NCBI RefSeq assembly: GCF_008642275.1
Contig: NZ_CP029189.1
Location: 1,545,001 to 1,609,000 of the forward strand
Reading direction: 5' to 3'
Length of the DNA stretch: 64,000 nt
From: Streptomyces venezuelae
Lineage (GTDB): Bacteria; Actinomycetota; Actinomycetes; Streptomycetales; Streptomycetaceae
The notes under the pieces were generated by a model, which did not search any database, was not told the origin of the DNA, and saw only the letters and a list, made by a program, of their open reading frames with translations. Shown piece by piece: positions 56,490 to 64,000 of this stretch; positions within the stretch are counted from its first letter, which is position 1; every line of letters starts with the position of its first letter. The position numbers and the translations under genes were made by a program.

Positions 56490-57641
56490 TCAGAAGGCGG
56501 AAACCCCGGTGCGGGCGCGGCCGATGAGCAGCTTCTGGATCTGGCTGGTGCCCTCGTACAGGGTCATCACACGGGCGTCGCGCAGCAGTTTGCCCGCCGG
56601 GTACTCGTCGATGTAGCCGTACCCGCCGTGCACCTGGAGGGCGTTGCTCGCGGCACGCACGGCGGCCTCGGAGGCGAAGAGCTTGGCCGTGGAGGACTCG
56701 GTGGCGAAGGGCTGTCCGCGGTCGATGAGGTCCGCCACCCGCCAGGTCAGCAGGCGGGCGGCGTCCACGTCGACCGAGATGTCGGCGATGAGCTCCTGGA
56801 CCAGCTGGTGGTGGGCTATCGGCCGGCCGAACTGCTCGCGCCCGGCCGCGTACGAGACGGCCGCGTCCAGGGCCGCCTGCGCGATGCCGACACAGCCCGC
56901 GGCGACCGACATCCGGCCCTTGGCGAGGGCGGACATCGCGACCGAGAAGCCCTTGCCCTCGGGGCCGAGCATGGAGGAGGCGGGCACGCCGACACCGTCG
57001 AGGACGAGTTCGGCGGTGGCCTGGCCGCGCAGGCCGAGCTTGCCGTGGATCTCGCGGCGGGTCAGACCCGGGGTGTCGGTGGGAACGAGGAAGGCGGAGA
57101 CGCCGCGGTGGCCGGGCTCGCCGCCGGTGCGGGCGAAGAGCAGCACCACGTCGGCCCAGGTGCCGTTGGTGATGAACATCTTGCTGCCGTCGAGGACGTA
57201 CGCGTCGCCCGTGCGCACGGCGCGGGTGGTGAGGTTTCCGGCGTCGGAACCGGTGCCGGGCTCGGTCAGGCCGAAGCAGCCGAGCGCGTCGCCGGAGCAC
57301 AGGCGGGGCAGCCAGGCGCGCTTCTGCTCCTCGGTGCCCCAGGCGGCGACGGTCTTGGCGACCAGGCCGAGGGAGACGGAGACGATCCCGCGTACGGCTG
57401 AGTCGCCGCGTCCGAGCTCCTCGGTGACCAGCGCGTAGGCGAGGTGGTCCCCGCCGGAGCCGCCGTACTCCTCGGGGACGGTCAGGCCGAGGAAGCCGAG
57501 GTCGCCCAGCTTCTTCACGATGGCCCGGTCCACGCTCTCGGCGCGGTCCCACTCGGCGGCGTACGGAACCACTTCGCGCTCGGTGAACTCGCGGGCGAGC
57601 CTGCGGACGGCGGCCTGCTCCTCGCTCAGCTCCAGATTCAC
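56490..57641 (-). CDS. acyl-CoA dehydrogenase (short/medium-chain type)
   Basis: 383-aa FAD-dependent acyl-CoA dehydrogenase of ordinary length. LTVPEEYGGSGGDHLAYALV, CFGLTEPGTGSDAGNLTTRA and SKMFITNGTWADVVLLFART bind FAD and substrate. GREQFGRPIAHHQLVQELIA follows, and the catalytic Glu is in VMTLYEGTSQIQKLLIGRA. GTG 57641 is 6 nt after GGAGG. It is divergent from a TetR gene 77 bp away with the AACTAGCACCGGTAGTTT dyad between them, implying common control. Substrate chain length is not predictable. Confidence 0.93.
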   Translation of the reverse strand: MNLELSEEQAAVRRLAREFTEREVVPYAAEWDRAESVDRAIVKKLGDLGFLGLTVPEEYGGSGGDHLAYALVTEELGRGDSAVRGIVSVSLGLVAKTVAAWGTEEQKRAWLPRLCSGDALGCFGLTEPGTGSDAGNLTTRAVRTGDAYVLDGSKMFITNGTWADVVLLFARTGGEPGHRGVSAFLVPTDTPGLTRREIHGKLGLRGQATAELVLDGVGVPASSMLGPEGKGFSVAMSALAKGRMSVAAGCVGIAQAALDAAVSYAAGREQFGRPIAHHQLVQELIADISVDVDAARLLTWRVADLIDRGQPFATESSTAKLFASEAAVRAASNALQVHGGYGYIDEYPAGKLLRDARVMTLYEGTSQIQKLLIGRARTGVSAF

Positions 57642-57673
57642 CGGGCACCTCCGGGGCGCTCGTCCGGCACTTT

Positions 57674-57691
57674 AACTAGCACCGGTAGTTT
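57674..57691. promoter_or_regulatory. candidate TetR operator between ACAD and tetR
   Basis: AACTAGCACCGGTAGTTT, arms AACTA and TAGTTT. It recurs as AACTAGCGTCGGTAGTTT at 62408-62425 before the aldehyde dehydrogenase operon, 16 of 18 identical. It overlaps where the -35 of the divergent tetR promoter should lie. Confidence 0.7.
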
Positions 57692-57705
57692 ATGGCGGGC
57701 AGGCC

Positions 57706-57711
57706 TACTAT
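57706..57711 (+). promoter_or_regulatory. -10 box for leaderless tetR mRNA
   Basis: TACTAT ends 7 nt before ATG 57719, so transcription should begin at the start codon. There is no ribosome site between. The upstream operator would overlap the -35. Confidence 0.5.
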
Positions 57712-57718
57712 GTGGCGC

Positions 57719-58360
57719 ATGGCCAGACCGCGCAAGCCCCTCCTCAGCCGGGACCGCATCGTCGAGGCGGCCGGCGCCCTGGTGGACGCGGAGGGGCTGG
57801 AGGCGGTCTCGACGCGGCGGCTGGCGGCCGCGCTGGGGGTCAGCGGGCCCTCGCTCTACAACCATTTCCGCACCAAGGACGAGATCCTGGACGCGGTGGC
57901 GGACGCGGTGAGCGCGCGGGTGGACCTGTCGATGTTCGACGGCGGCCAGGACTGGCGGGCGGCCCTGCACGCGTGGGCGCACTCCTACCGGGACGCGCTG
58001 GCGGACCACCCGAACATCGTGCCGGTCCTGGCGCGCGGGCCCGGCCGCCGGCCGGCCGGGCTGCGGCTGGCGGACGCGGTCTTCGGGGCGATGACGGCGG
58101 CGGGCTGGCCGGCGGCACAGGCGACCCGGATCGGCGCGCTGATGCGGTACTTCATCCTGGGCTCGGCGGTGGCGTCCTTCGCCGGGGGTTTCGTGGACGA
58201 CCGCACGGCGTACGACCCGGCGGACTACCCGCACCTGGGCCAGGCCCACCTGCTGGCGGAGCGCGGGCGCGAGGTGGACGAGGGCGCCTTCGAGACGGGC
58301 CTGGCGGCGCTGCTCGACGGTCTGGCCTTGCAGTACGAGGCGTTGAAGGAGGGGGCATGA
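57719..58360 (+). CDS. TetR-family regulator of the ACAD and ALDH/ADH genes
   Basis: 213-aa TetR repressor of the TetR_C-containing group. HTH: LLSRDRIVEAAGALVDAEGL then RRLAAALGVSGPSLYNHFRT. The C-terminal domain includes MRYFILGSAVASFAGGFVDD. Starts at ATG 57719, apparently leaderless. Its stop overlaps an ATG (ATGA) that follows a strong AAGGAGG, pointing to a coupled downstream gene (58357). The AACTAGC-type dyad at its own promoter and at the ALDH promoter is the likely operator. Confidence 0.92.
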   Translation: MARPRKPLLSRDRIVEAAGALVDAEGLEAVSTRRLAAALGVSGPSLYNHFRTKDEILDAVADAVSARVDLSMFDGGQDWRAALHAWAHSYRDALADHPNIVPVLARGPGRRPAGLRLADAVFGAMTAAGWPAAQATRIGALMRYFILGSAVASFAGGFVDDRTAYDPADYPHLGQAHLLAERGREVDEGAFETGLAALLDGLALQYEALKEGA

Positions 58361-58406
58361 CGCAGGGGACACCGGCCTGATCACCGCGGTACGGGCCGAC
58401 GACGCG

Positions 58407-59735
58407 GTGCGGGTCCGCGCACTGCTGCGGGCGGCCGACGAGGCCGCCCGGGGCACAGTCGGCGCAGCCGCCCTCGGCGTGGACGCGCCCGGGGCGAACG
58501 GCCTGTCGGCGCTGGACATCGCGGCGGCCCGAGGCTCGTACCCGGTGGTCGAGGTGCTGAGCGGCTACGGCGCACGGCTGGACCGCGTGGGCCCCGACGG
58601 CCGGACCCCGCTGCTGCGAGCGGTCGATGCCGGCGCCTACGCGGTCGCCGTTCTCCTGCAGTCCGCCTCGGTACCGCTGTGGCCCAAGGGCCCCGACGGG
58701 CGGACCGCCCTGGAGCTGGCCCGCCACTGGCACGAGACGGGCGCCGAGAACGAGTTGCGCCGCCGAACGGGAGCCACGGAGTCCGCTGAGTCCTCGGAAC
58801 CCCCGGACCCCCCGGAACCCTCGGGTCCCGCAGAGATCAGCCGGGTCATGGACGACGAGTACTCCTTCACCCGTCTGCTGCGACTGCCGGGCACCGACGC
58901 CCACGTACGCACCGGGCACACGGCCATCCTGTGCCGGCTGGAGGCCGTCCACGGGATACGCACCCCCTTCGCCGAACTCCTCGCCCGCGCCGAAGCGGAG
59001 GGCGACCTACGCGGCGTGACGCGCGACGCGGCCGTATCGGTCCTGTACGGCCGGGCCGACCCCGAGACGTGGGAGGCCGCCGCGGCACTGCGCACCCATC
59101 CGCGCCCCTCCGTACGGCACTTCGGCGCCGAGGTCGTGCGCTGCATCAGCCTCTTCGACGAGTGCGAGGAGGGCGGTGGGTGTATCGACGGGGCCGGATG
59201 CGTGGCGGAACCGGCCGCAGGCCTCTTCCTCGCGTGGGCGGCCGACGAACCGGATCCGGACGTTCTCGCCGTCCTGCTCACCGCACTGGCGGACTGCCCG
59301 GCGCTGCCCCGTGCCACCCTCGCCGAGGCCCTGCTCCCCCACGCGCGGCATCCGTCCGCCGTGGTCCGCCGTTCGGTGGCGAACGCGTTCGTCGCCTGTG
59401 CGGACGAGGAGGGCGTGCTCCCCCAGATCCTCGGGTACCTCCAGGACGGTGACGCCGAGGTGCGCCGCAGCAGCTGCTTCGCCGTGGCGCGGCAGAGGGA
59501 CCGTTCCCGCGAGGTGCGCGACTGCCTGATACCGCTCCTGGCCGATCCGTCGATCGAGCTCCAGATCCAGGCGGTACGGGCACTGGTCCTGCTCGACGAT
59601 CCGCGCGGCGAGGAGGCCCTGGACTGGCTCGGCCTCGGGTACACCGAGGACGAGCCCGGCTACTGGTTCCTGTACGAGGCCCACCGCCACCTGCGGCTGC
59701 GCAAGGAGGCGGGCGCGCCCGGCGGGCGGTCCTAG
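58407..59735 (+). pseudogene. ankyrin/HEAT-repeat protein gene with probable frameshift near its start
   Basis: 442 codons are open from GTG 58407. The N-terminal part has ankyrin-like repeats (ANGLSALDIAAARGSYPVVE, GPDGRTPLLRAVDAG, GPDGRTALELARHW). The rest has HEAT-like repeats such as LPQILGYLQDGDAEVRRSSC and LIPLLADPSIELQIQAVRAL. A strong start, AAGGAGGGGGC then ATG 58357, opens a frame that stops after seven codons. One extra G in CAGGGGAC would give MTQGDTGLITAVRADD, joining that start to the ankyrin frame. Either a real frameshift, a sequencing error, or poor initiation at GTG 58407. Likely protein-protein interaction role. Confidence 0.7.
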
Positions 59736-59802
59736 CACGCGACGAGGCCTCAGCACACGACGAGGGGTCAACACACGACCAGGGCTCAGAACACGACCAG
59801 GG
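59731..59802. repeat. four 18-bp tandem units containing the ADH stop codon
   Basis: Units at 59731-59748, 59749-59766, 59767-59784 and 59785-59802. On the minus strand each reads close to CCCTGGTCGTGTTCTGAG. The first on that strand encodes the ADH C-terminus LVVF and stop; later copies each retain an in-register stop (TGA, TGA, TAG). The last reaches the stop of the convergent ankyrin/HEAT gene. Confidence 0.85.
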
Positions 59803-60874
59803 AGCGACCTCCCTTGCCCGCCAGCATGGCGTCGAAGGCCACGGGGATGTCGTCGAGGGTGATCCGGTCGGTGACCAGGGCGCCGAGGTCGAGACGTCCC
59901 GCACGGACGTGCTCGGCGATCACCGGGAGGTCGCGGGCCGGGTCGCTGTTGCCGTAGACGCAGCCGGTGAGGGTGCGGGCGAAGTGGAAGATCTCCATGG
60001 AGTGGAAGGTGACCTGCTGCTCCTTGCCACCGATGCCGACGACGGTGGTACGGCCGCCGCGCCGGGTCGACTCCCAGGCGCCGCGGATGGTCTCGGACCG
60101 GCCGACGCACTCGACGGCGACGTCGGCTCCCTGCCCGCCGGTCAGTGCGCGGATCTGCTTGGCGGTGGTGTCGGAGGCCAGTACGAACTCGGTGGCTCCG
60201 GCCGCGCGGGCCAGCTCCTCCTTCGCCGGGGACACGTCGACGGCGATGACCGGACCCGCCTGGGCGATCCGGGCGGCCTGGAGGGCCACCAGACCGACGC
60301 CGCCGGCTCCGAAGACGGCCACCGACTCGCCGGGGCGGAGCTGGGCGCTGTGGTGGACGGCTCCGTAGCCTGTGAGGACGGCGCAGCCGAGCAGGGCGGC
60401 TTCGGCGAGCGGGATCCCGGCGGGGGCGGGCAGCACGCAGTTGGCCGCGACGACGGTCTCCTCGGCGAAGGCGGCCACGTTCAGCCCGGGGTGCAGTGCG
60501 GTGCCCTGCGCGTCGTGCGCGTAGACGGCCCCGACCCCGGTGAGCGCGGTGGCGCAGAGCCAGACCTCACCGATCGTGCAGTGGTGACACTCTCCGCAGG
60601 ACGGCGCCCAGTTGAGCACCACGCCGTCACCGGGGGCCACGTGGGTGACGCCCTCCCCCACCGCGAGGACCGTGCCCGCGCCCTCGTGGCCGAGGACGGC
60701 GGGCACGGGAACCCGCATGGTGCCGTTGGTGAGGGAGAGGTCGGAGTGGCACACTCCGGCTGCGGCGAGCCGCACCCGGACCTGCCCGGGGCCGGGATCC
60801 GGCAGCACGATGTCCCGTATCTCCAGCGGGGCTCCGACGGCGGGCAGGACAGCGGCGCGGACCATGGTCGTCAT
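59786..60874 (-). CDS. zinc-dependent alcohol dehydrogenase (MDR family)
   Basis: 362-aa medium-chain dehydrogenase. Catalytic zinc ligands: Cys in AAGVCHSDLSLTNG and His-Glu in VLGHEGAGTVLAVGEGV. Structural zinc: CGECHHC and a following Cys. Cofactor fold: SVAVFGAGGVGLVALQAARI with VIAVDVSPAK. Of the class used for primary or aryl alcohols with NAD. Downstream of the aldehyde dehydrogenase gene by 64 bp on the same strand, so the operon would take an alcohol to acid via aldehyde. ATG 60874 (after GGAAAG) or 60865. Its end is duplicated in an 18-bp tandem repeat. Confidence 0.93.
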   Translation of the reverse strand: MTTMVRAAVLPAVGAPLEIRDIVLPDPGPGQVRVRLAAAGVCHSDLSLTNGTMRVPVPAVLGHEGAGTVLAVGEGVTHVAPGDGVVLNWAPSCGECHHCTIGEVWLCATALTGVGAVYAHDAQGTALHPGLNVAAFAEETVVAANCVLPAPAGIPLAEAALLGCAVLTGYGAVHHSAQLRPGESVAVFGAGGVGLVALQAARIAQAGPVIAVDVSPAKEELARAAGATEFVLASDTTAKQIRALTGGQGADVAVECVGRSETIRGAWESTRRGGRTTVVGIGGKEQQVTFHSMEIFHFARTLTGCVYGNSDPARDLPVIAEHVRAGRLDLGALVTDRITLDDIPVAFDAMLAGKGGRSLVVF

Positions 60875-60938
60875 CTCGTCTTTCCGGTGCGGTGCGGATG
60901 CCGTGGATACGGCGCGTGCGGCTGAACGGTCGGTGGGA

Positions 60939-62351
60939 TCAGAACTGCAGGGACTTGGTCTGGAGGTACTCCGCCAGACCGTGCGCGCCCAGCTCGCGGC
61001 CGACACCCGACTGCTTGTAGCCGCCGAAGGGCGCGAGCACGTTGAAGCGGCCGCCGTTGATGTCCACTTGCCCGGTGTCCATCCGGCGTGCGAAGGCCAC
61101 GGCCGTTTCGTCGTCGGCGGCCCAGACGGCGCCGCCGAGGCCGTAGACGGTGCCGTTGGCGATGCGGAGGGCCTCCTCCTCGTCCTCGTAGCGGAGGATC
61201 GACAGCACCGGGCCGAAGATCTCCTCCTGGGCGATGGTCATGTCGGGCGTGACGTCGGCGAACACCGTCGGCGCCACGAAGTACCCCTGCTCCAGGGGTG
61301 CGTCGGGCCCGCCTGCGACGAGGCGCGCGCCTTCCTCCAGGCCCTTGGCGATGAAGCCGCGGACGCGCTCGTGCTGCTTGGCGTTGACGACCGGGCCGAT
61401 GCGGACACCGGCCTCGCGGGGATCACCGGTGGGGTAGTCGGCGACGGCGGCGGCCGCGAGCGAGACGGCCTCCTCGTAGTGGTCCCGGTGGACGAGCATC
61501 CGGGTGAGCGCGTTGCAGCTCTGGCCGCTGTTGTTCATCACGTGCCCGACGCCGGCCGCGACGGCCTTGACCAGGTCGGCCCCGGGCAGGATGACGTTGG
61601 CGGACTTGCCGCCCAGTTCGAGCGCGACCCGCTTGACCGCGGCGCCGGCCGTGGCGCCGATCTGCCTGCCGACCGCGGTCGAGCCGGTGAAGGAGACGAG
61701 GTCGACTCCCTCGTGCGCGGCGAGGGCCTGACCGGCGACCGGACCGGTACCGGTCACCAGGTTGAAGACTCCGGCCGGGATGCCCACCTCGTGCACGGCT
61801 TCGGCGAAGAGCTGTGCGGTCAGCGGGGTGTCCTCGGCCGGCTTGAGGACGAGGGTGCAGCCGGCGGCGAGAGCGGGTGCCACCTTTGCAACGACCTGGT
61901 GCAGGGGATAGTTCCACGGCGTGATGGCCGCGACCACCCCGATCGGCTCCAGCAGCACGGTGGAGTTCCCGACCCGCTCCTCGAAGGCGTACGAGGAGGC
62001 GAGTTCGGCGTAGGAGGAGGCCACGGCGATCGGTGCGCCGACGTGGACCGCCTTCGAGAAGCCGAGCGGGGATCCGAGCTCGGCGGTGATGGTCTCGGTC
62101 AGCTCGCCCGTGCGGGCGACCAGTGCGTCGCGGAGCGCGCCGATCAGGGCGGCCCGCTCGGCCGGTGCCGTGGCCGCCCAGCCGGGGAGGGCCGCACGGG
62201 CCGCGCGTACGGCGGCGTCGACGTCCTCTTCGGTACCGGCCGGGACCTGCGCGATGACCTTGCCGACGGCCGGGTTGACGACCTCGATCAGATCGCTGCC
62301 GGCGGCGGGCCGCCACGCGCCGTCGATGTACATCCCGTCGTGGGCCTTCAT
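60939..62351 (-). CDS. NAD-dependent aldehyde dehydrogenase
   Basis: 470-aa aldehyde dehydrogenase. N-terminal part: MYIDGAWRPAAGSDLIEVVN. Cofactor/active-site segments: VVAAITPWNYPLHQVVAKVA, LVLKPAEDTPLTAQL, FTGSTAVGRQI, the general-base Glu in VALELGGKSANVIL, and the nucleophile Cys in NNSGQSCNALTRML. ATG at 62351 is 5 nt after GGGAGGA. It is the promoter-proximal gene of an ALDH-ADH pair, with the AACTAGC-type operator 57 bp upstream, so regulation by the TetR at 57719-58360 is likely. Confidence 0.94.
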   Translation of the reverse strand: MKAHDGMYIDGAWRPAAGSDLIEVVNPAVGKVIAQVPAGTEEDVDAAVRAARAALPGWAATAPAERAALIGALRDALVARTGELTETITAELGSPLGFSKAVHVGAPIAVASSYAELASSYAFEERVGNSTVLLEPIGVVAAITPWNYPLHQVVAKVAPALAAGCTLVLKPAEDTPLTAQLFAEAVHEVGIPAGVFNLVTGTGPVAGQALAAHEGVDLVSFTGSTAVGRQIGATAGAAVKRVALELGGKSANVILPGADLVKAVAAGVGHVMNNSGQSCNALTRMLVHRDHYEEAVSLAAAAVADYPTGDPREAGVRIGPVVNAKQHERVRGFIAKGLEEGARLVAGGPDAPLEQGYFVAPTVFADVTPDMTIAQEEIFGPVLSILRYEDEEEALRIANGTVYGLGGAVWAADDETAVAFARRMDTGQVDINGGRFNVLAPFGGYKQSGVGRELGAHGLAEYLQTKSLQF

Positions 62352-62407
62352 GGCATTCCTCCCGAGCACGCACGAGCGCGTAGATCCGACCTCGCGAACA
62401 CCCTACA

Positions 62408-62425
62408 AACTAGCGTCGGTAGTTT
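62408..62425. promoter_or_regulatory. candidate TetR operator before the ALDH-ADH operon
   Basis: AACTAGCGTCGGTAGTTT, 16 of 18 bases equal to 57674-57691 and similarly symmetric. It lies 57 bp upstream of the ALDH start and about 25 bp beyond the citrate transporter stop. Confidence 0.7.
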
Positions 62426-62449
62426 TTGTCGGCCAGGGGGCGCCGGATC

Positions 62450-63904
62450 TCAGATGATGCCGAAAAGCATCCCTGCCCCGAGGACGACGAGCGAGGTCAG
62501 GGCCGCCCATTTCACGGTGAACCGGGTGTGGTCGCCGAACTCGACCTTGGCCATGCCGACGAGGACGTAGACGGCCGGAACCAGTGGGCTCGACATGTGC
62601 AGGGCCTGGCCGACGAGGGAGGCCCGGGCGATCTCCAGCGGGGAGACCCCGTGGGCGGCGCCCGCCTCGGCCAGGACCGGCAGGACGCCGAAGTAGAAGC
62701 CGTCGTTGGACATGAAGTAGGTGAGCGGCAGGCTGAGCAGGCCGGTGACCAGGGCCATGTGCGGGCCCATGCCTTCGGGGATGGCCCCGACGAGCCAGTC
62801 GGCCATGTGCTTGACCATGCCGGTGCCGGTGAGCACCCCGGTGAAGACGGCGGCGGCGAAGACCATGCCGGCGACGTTCAGGACGTTGTCGGCGTGGGCG
62901 GCGATCCGGGCCTTCTGGTCGGGCATGTGCGGGAAGTTGACGGTGAGGGCGAGCGCGGCGCCGAGCAGGAACAGCACCGGGATGGGCAGCATTTCCGTGA
63001 TCATCGCGGTGAGCAGGGCCACGGTGAGGCCCGCGTTGAACCAGTAGAGCCGGGGTCGCAGGGTGGAGCGGTCGGGGTCGAGTCCCTGGAAGGCGTCCTC
63101 GGGGGTGGCGGCGTCACCGCTGCCGTGCGTGCCGGCCGCTGAACCGGCGGCGCCGCCTTCACCGGAAGCAAGGGCGGGGGCAGGAGCGGAACCGGAGGCG
63201 GAGAGGGAGGCGGTGCCCGGCGCACCGGGCGCGGCCGGGACCAGCTCCGCCTCGGCGGCCGCCGGACCCGCCTGACCGGGCAGCACCAGCGTGCCCACGC
63301 GGCGGCGCTCCTTCACACCGAGGACGTACGCCAGGACGAGGACGAAGAGCAGGCCTGCCGCGAGCGCCGGAATCATCGGGACGAAGATGTCGGCGGCGTC
63401 GAGCTTGAGGGCGGTGGCGGCGCGCGCCGTCGGACCGCCCCAGGGCAGGGTGTTCATGACGCCGTTGGCCGTGGCCGCGACGCCCGTCATCACCACCAGG
63501 CTCAGACCGAGCCGCTTGTAAAGCGGGTACATGGCCGAGACAGTGATCATGAAGGTGGTCGATCCGTCTCCGTCGAGCGAGACGATCGCGGCGAGGACGG
63601 CGGTGCCGACCACCACCCGCATCGGATCCGCCTTGCAGAAGCGCAGGATGCCGCGGACGATCGGGTCGAAGAGGCCGACGTCGATCATCACGCCGAAGTA
63701 GACGATGGCGAACATCAGCATGGCGGCGGTCGGGGCGAGCTTGCCGACGCCTTCGATGACGTAGTCGCCGAAGTGCGCGCCCTTCCCTGCGAACACGCAG
63801 AAGAGTGCGGGGATGAGGACGAGCGCCGCGATGGGCGACATTCTCTTCATCATGATCAGGACCAGGAACGTCGCGATCATGGCGAAGCCGAGGAAGGTCA
63901 GCAT
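62450..63904 (-). CDS. CitMHS-family metal-citrate transporter
   Basis: 484-aa polytopic transporter of the CitMHS family (proton-coupled uptake of citrate bound to a divalent metal). Helix segments begin MLTFLGFAMIATFLVLIMMK. Conserved parts are VSLDGDGSTTFMITVSAMYP, NGVMNTLPWGGPTARAATAL, and LTYFMSNDGFYFGVLPVLAE. A cytoplasmic loop of 75 or so Ala/Gly/Ser-rich residues separates the two halves, longer than I expect. ATG 63904 gives the usual family N-terminus; in-frame codons continue upstream to the window edge. Preferred metal is unknown; Mg or Ca/Fe forms occur in Streptomyces. Confidence 0.92.
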   Translation of the reverse strand: MLTFLGFAMIATFLVLIMMKRMSPIAALVLIPALFCVFAGKGAHFGDYVIEGVGKLAPTAAMLMFAIVYFGVMIDVGLFDPIVRGILRFCKADPMRVVVGTAVLAAIVSLDGDGSTTFMITVSAMYPLYKRLGLSLVVMTGVAATANGVMNTLPWGGPTARAATALKLDAADIFVPMIPALAAGLLFVLVLAYVLGVKERRRVGTLVLPGQAGPAAAEAELVPAAPGAPGTASLSASGSAPAPALASGEGGAAGSAAGTHGSGDAATPEDAFQGLDPDRSTLRPRLYWFNAGLTVALLTAMITEMLPIPVLFLLGAALALTVNFPHMPDQKARIAAHADNVLNVAGMVFAAAVFTGVLTGTGMVKHMADWLVGAIPEGMGPHMALVTGLLSLPLTYFMSNDGFYFGVLPVLAEAGAAHGVSPLEIARASLVGQALHMSSPLVPAVYVLVGMAKVEFGDHTRFTVKWAALTSLVVLGAGMLFGII

Positions 63905-64000
63905 GTGGGGAAGGTAGGTGCCCCCTCCCTGCGCCAACAAGACGTCCACGCGTGAGCAATACGAGCAAAACCCCAGCTCAGAGCAGTGGCATGAGCTCAA
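63905..64000. other. upstream region of the citrate transporter, window edge
   Basis: 96 bp with no separate gene visible. A GGGAGG lies about 20 nt before the chosen ATG, a longer distance than usual. The reading frame stays open here, so an N-terminal extension cannot be excluded. Confidence 0.4.

Noticed and set aside
58637..59644. Minus-strand Ser/Arg-rich frame over the ankyrin/HEAT gene
   Set aside because: No domain or ribosome site; the plus-strand frame has clear repeats.

Overview
The window looks like a stretch of Streptomyces chromosome. Support comes from very high GC with GC-rich third codon positions, a chaplin pair (one sortase-anchored, one ChpH-like), a mycothiol ligase (mshC), a gylR-glpF-glpK-glpD glycerol cluster, a ParJ/PAC2 protein, F420-type enzymes and dense GC-rich hairpin terminators. 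From memory, the order metH-gylR-glpF-glpK-glpD-parJ-mshC-SCO1664 family-DUF3090-phosphoglycerate mutase, followed later by chpC/chpH, matches the S. coelicolor region around SCO1657-SCO1675. This is core or near-core chromosome. I see no prophage, insertion sequence, CRISPR array, replication origin or secondary-metabolite cluster.

Layout. 1-6.3 kb: RecB-like nuclease, orphan LuxR-type response regulator, two tandem family-5 solute-binding lipoproteins, HAD phosphatase. 6.4-15.4 kb: cobalamin-dependent metH, divergent from gylR and the glycerol uptake, kinase and dehydrogenase genes. 15.5-21.3 kb: actinobacterial signature genes (ParJ/PAC2, MshC, kinase-like SCO1664 family, DUF3090, histidine phosphatase) and a CorA transporter. 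21.3-29.2 kb: ferritin-like protein, F420-type oxidoreductase, aldo/keto reductase, a RecD2-like protein that appears to lack its ATPase motifs, two small conserved proteins, and the chaplins. 29.2-41 kb: M20 peptidase, tRNA-Leu(GAG), an ECF41-like sigma factor with a divergent membrane protein, two APC permeases, ASCH, FAD dehydrogenase, Nudix, paired DUF202 proteins and a histidine-rich protein. 41-64 kb: lipid and aldehyde catabolism genes (acyl-CoA dehydrogenases, acyl-CoA ligase, SDR, MaoC hydratase, ADH, ALDH) with three TetR regulators, mixed with a subtilase, a NamZ-like hydrolase, a BKACE-like protein, SoxR and a CitMHS citrate transporter.

The clearest regulatory pattern is that each of the three TetR genes in the right third sits with its own near-identical DNA motif repeated at two promoters. 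GACATACCGAC(T/C)GGT lies before the APH-ACAD operon and before the SDR-ligase-tetR operon. TGAGCAAGCGCTTA lies before maoC and before its tetR. AACTAGC(AC/GT)CGGTAGTTT lies between ACAD and tetR and again before the ALDH-ADH operon. In the glycerol region a 12-mer is shared by the gylR and glpF leaders.

The most unusual items are the P-loop-less RecD2-like protein, the single-domain chaplin with a collagen-like (GNPGGP)n stalk, a probable one-base G-run frameshift at the start of an ankyrin/HEAT-type gene, an 18-bp tandem duplication of the end of an alcohol dehydrogenase gene including its stop codon, and a 98-residue protein with 28 histidines. Coordinates and motifs were read by eye; family assignments rest on recognised motifs, not database searches.
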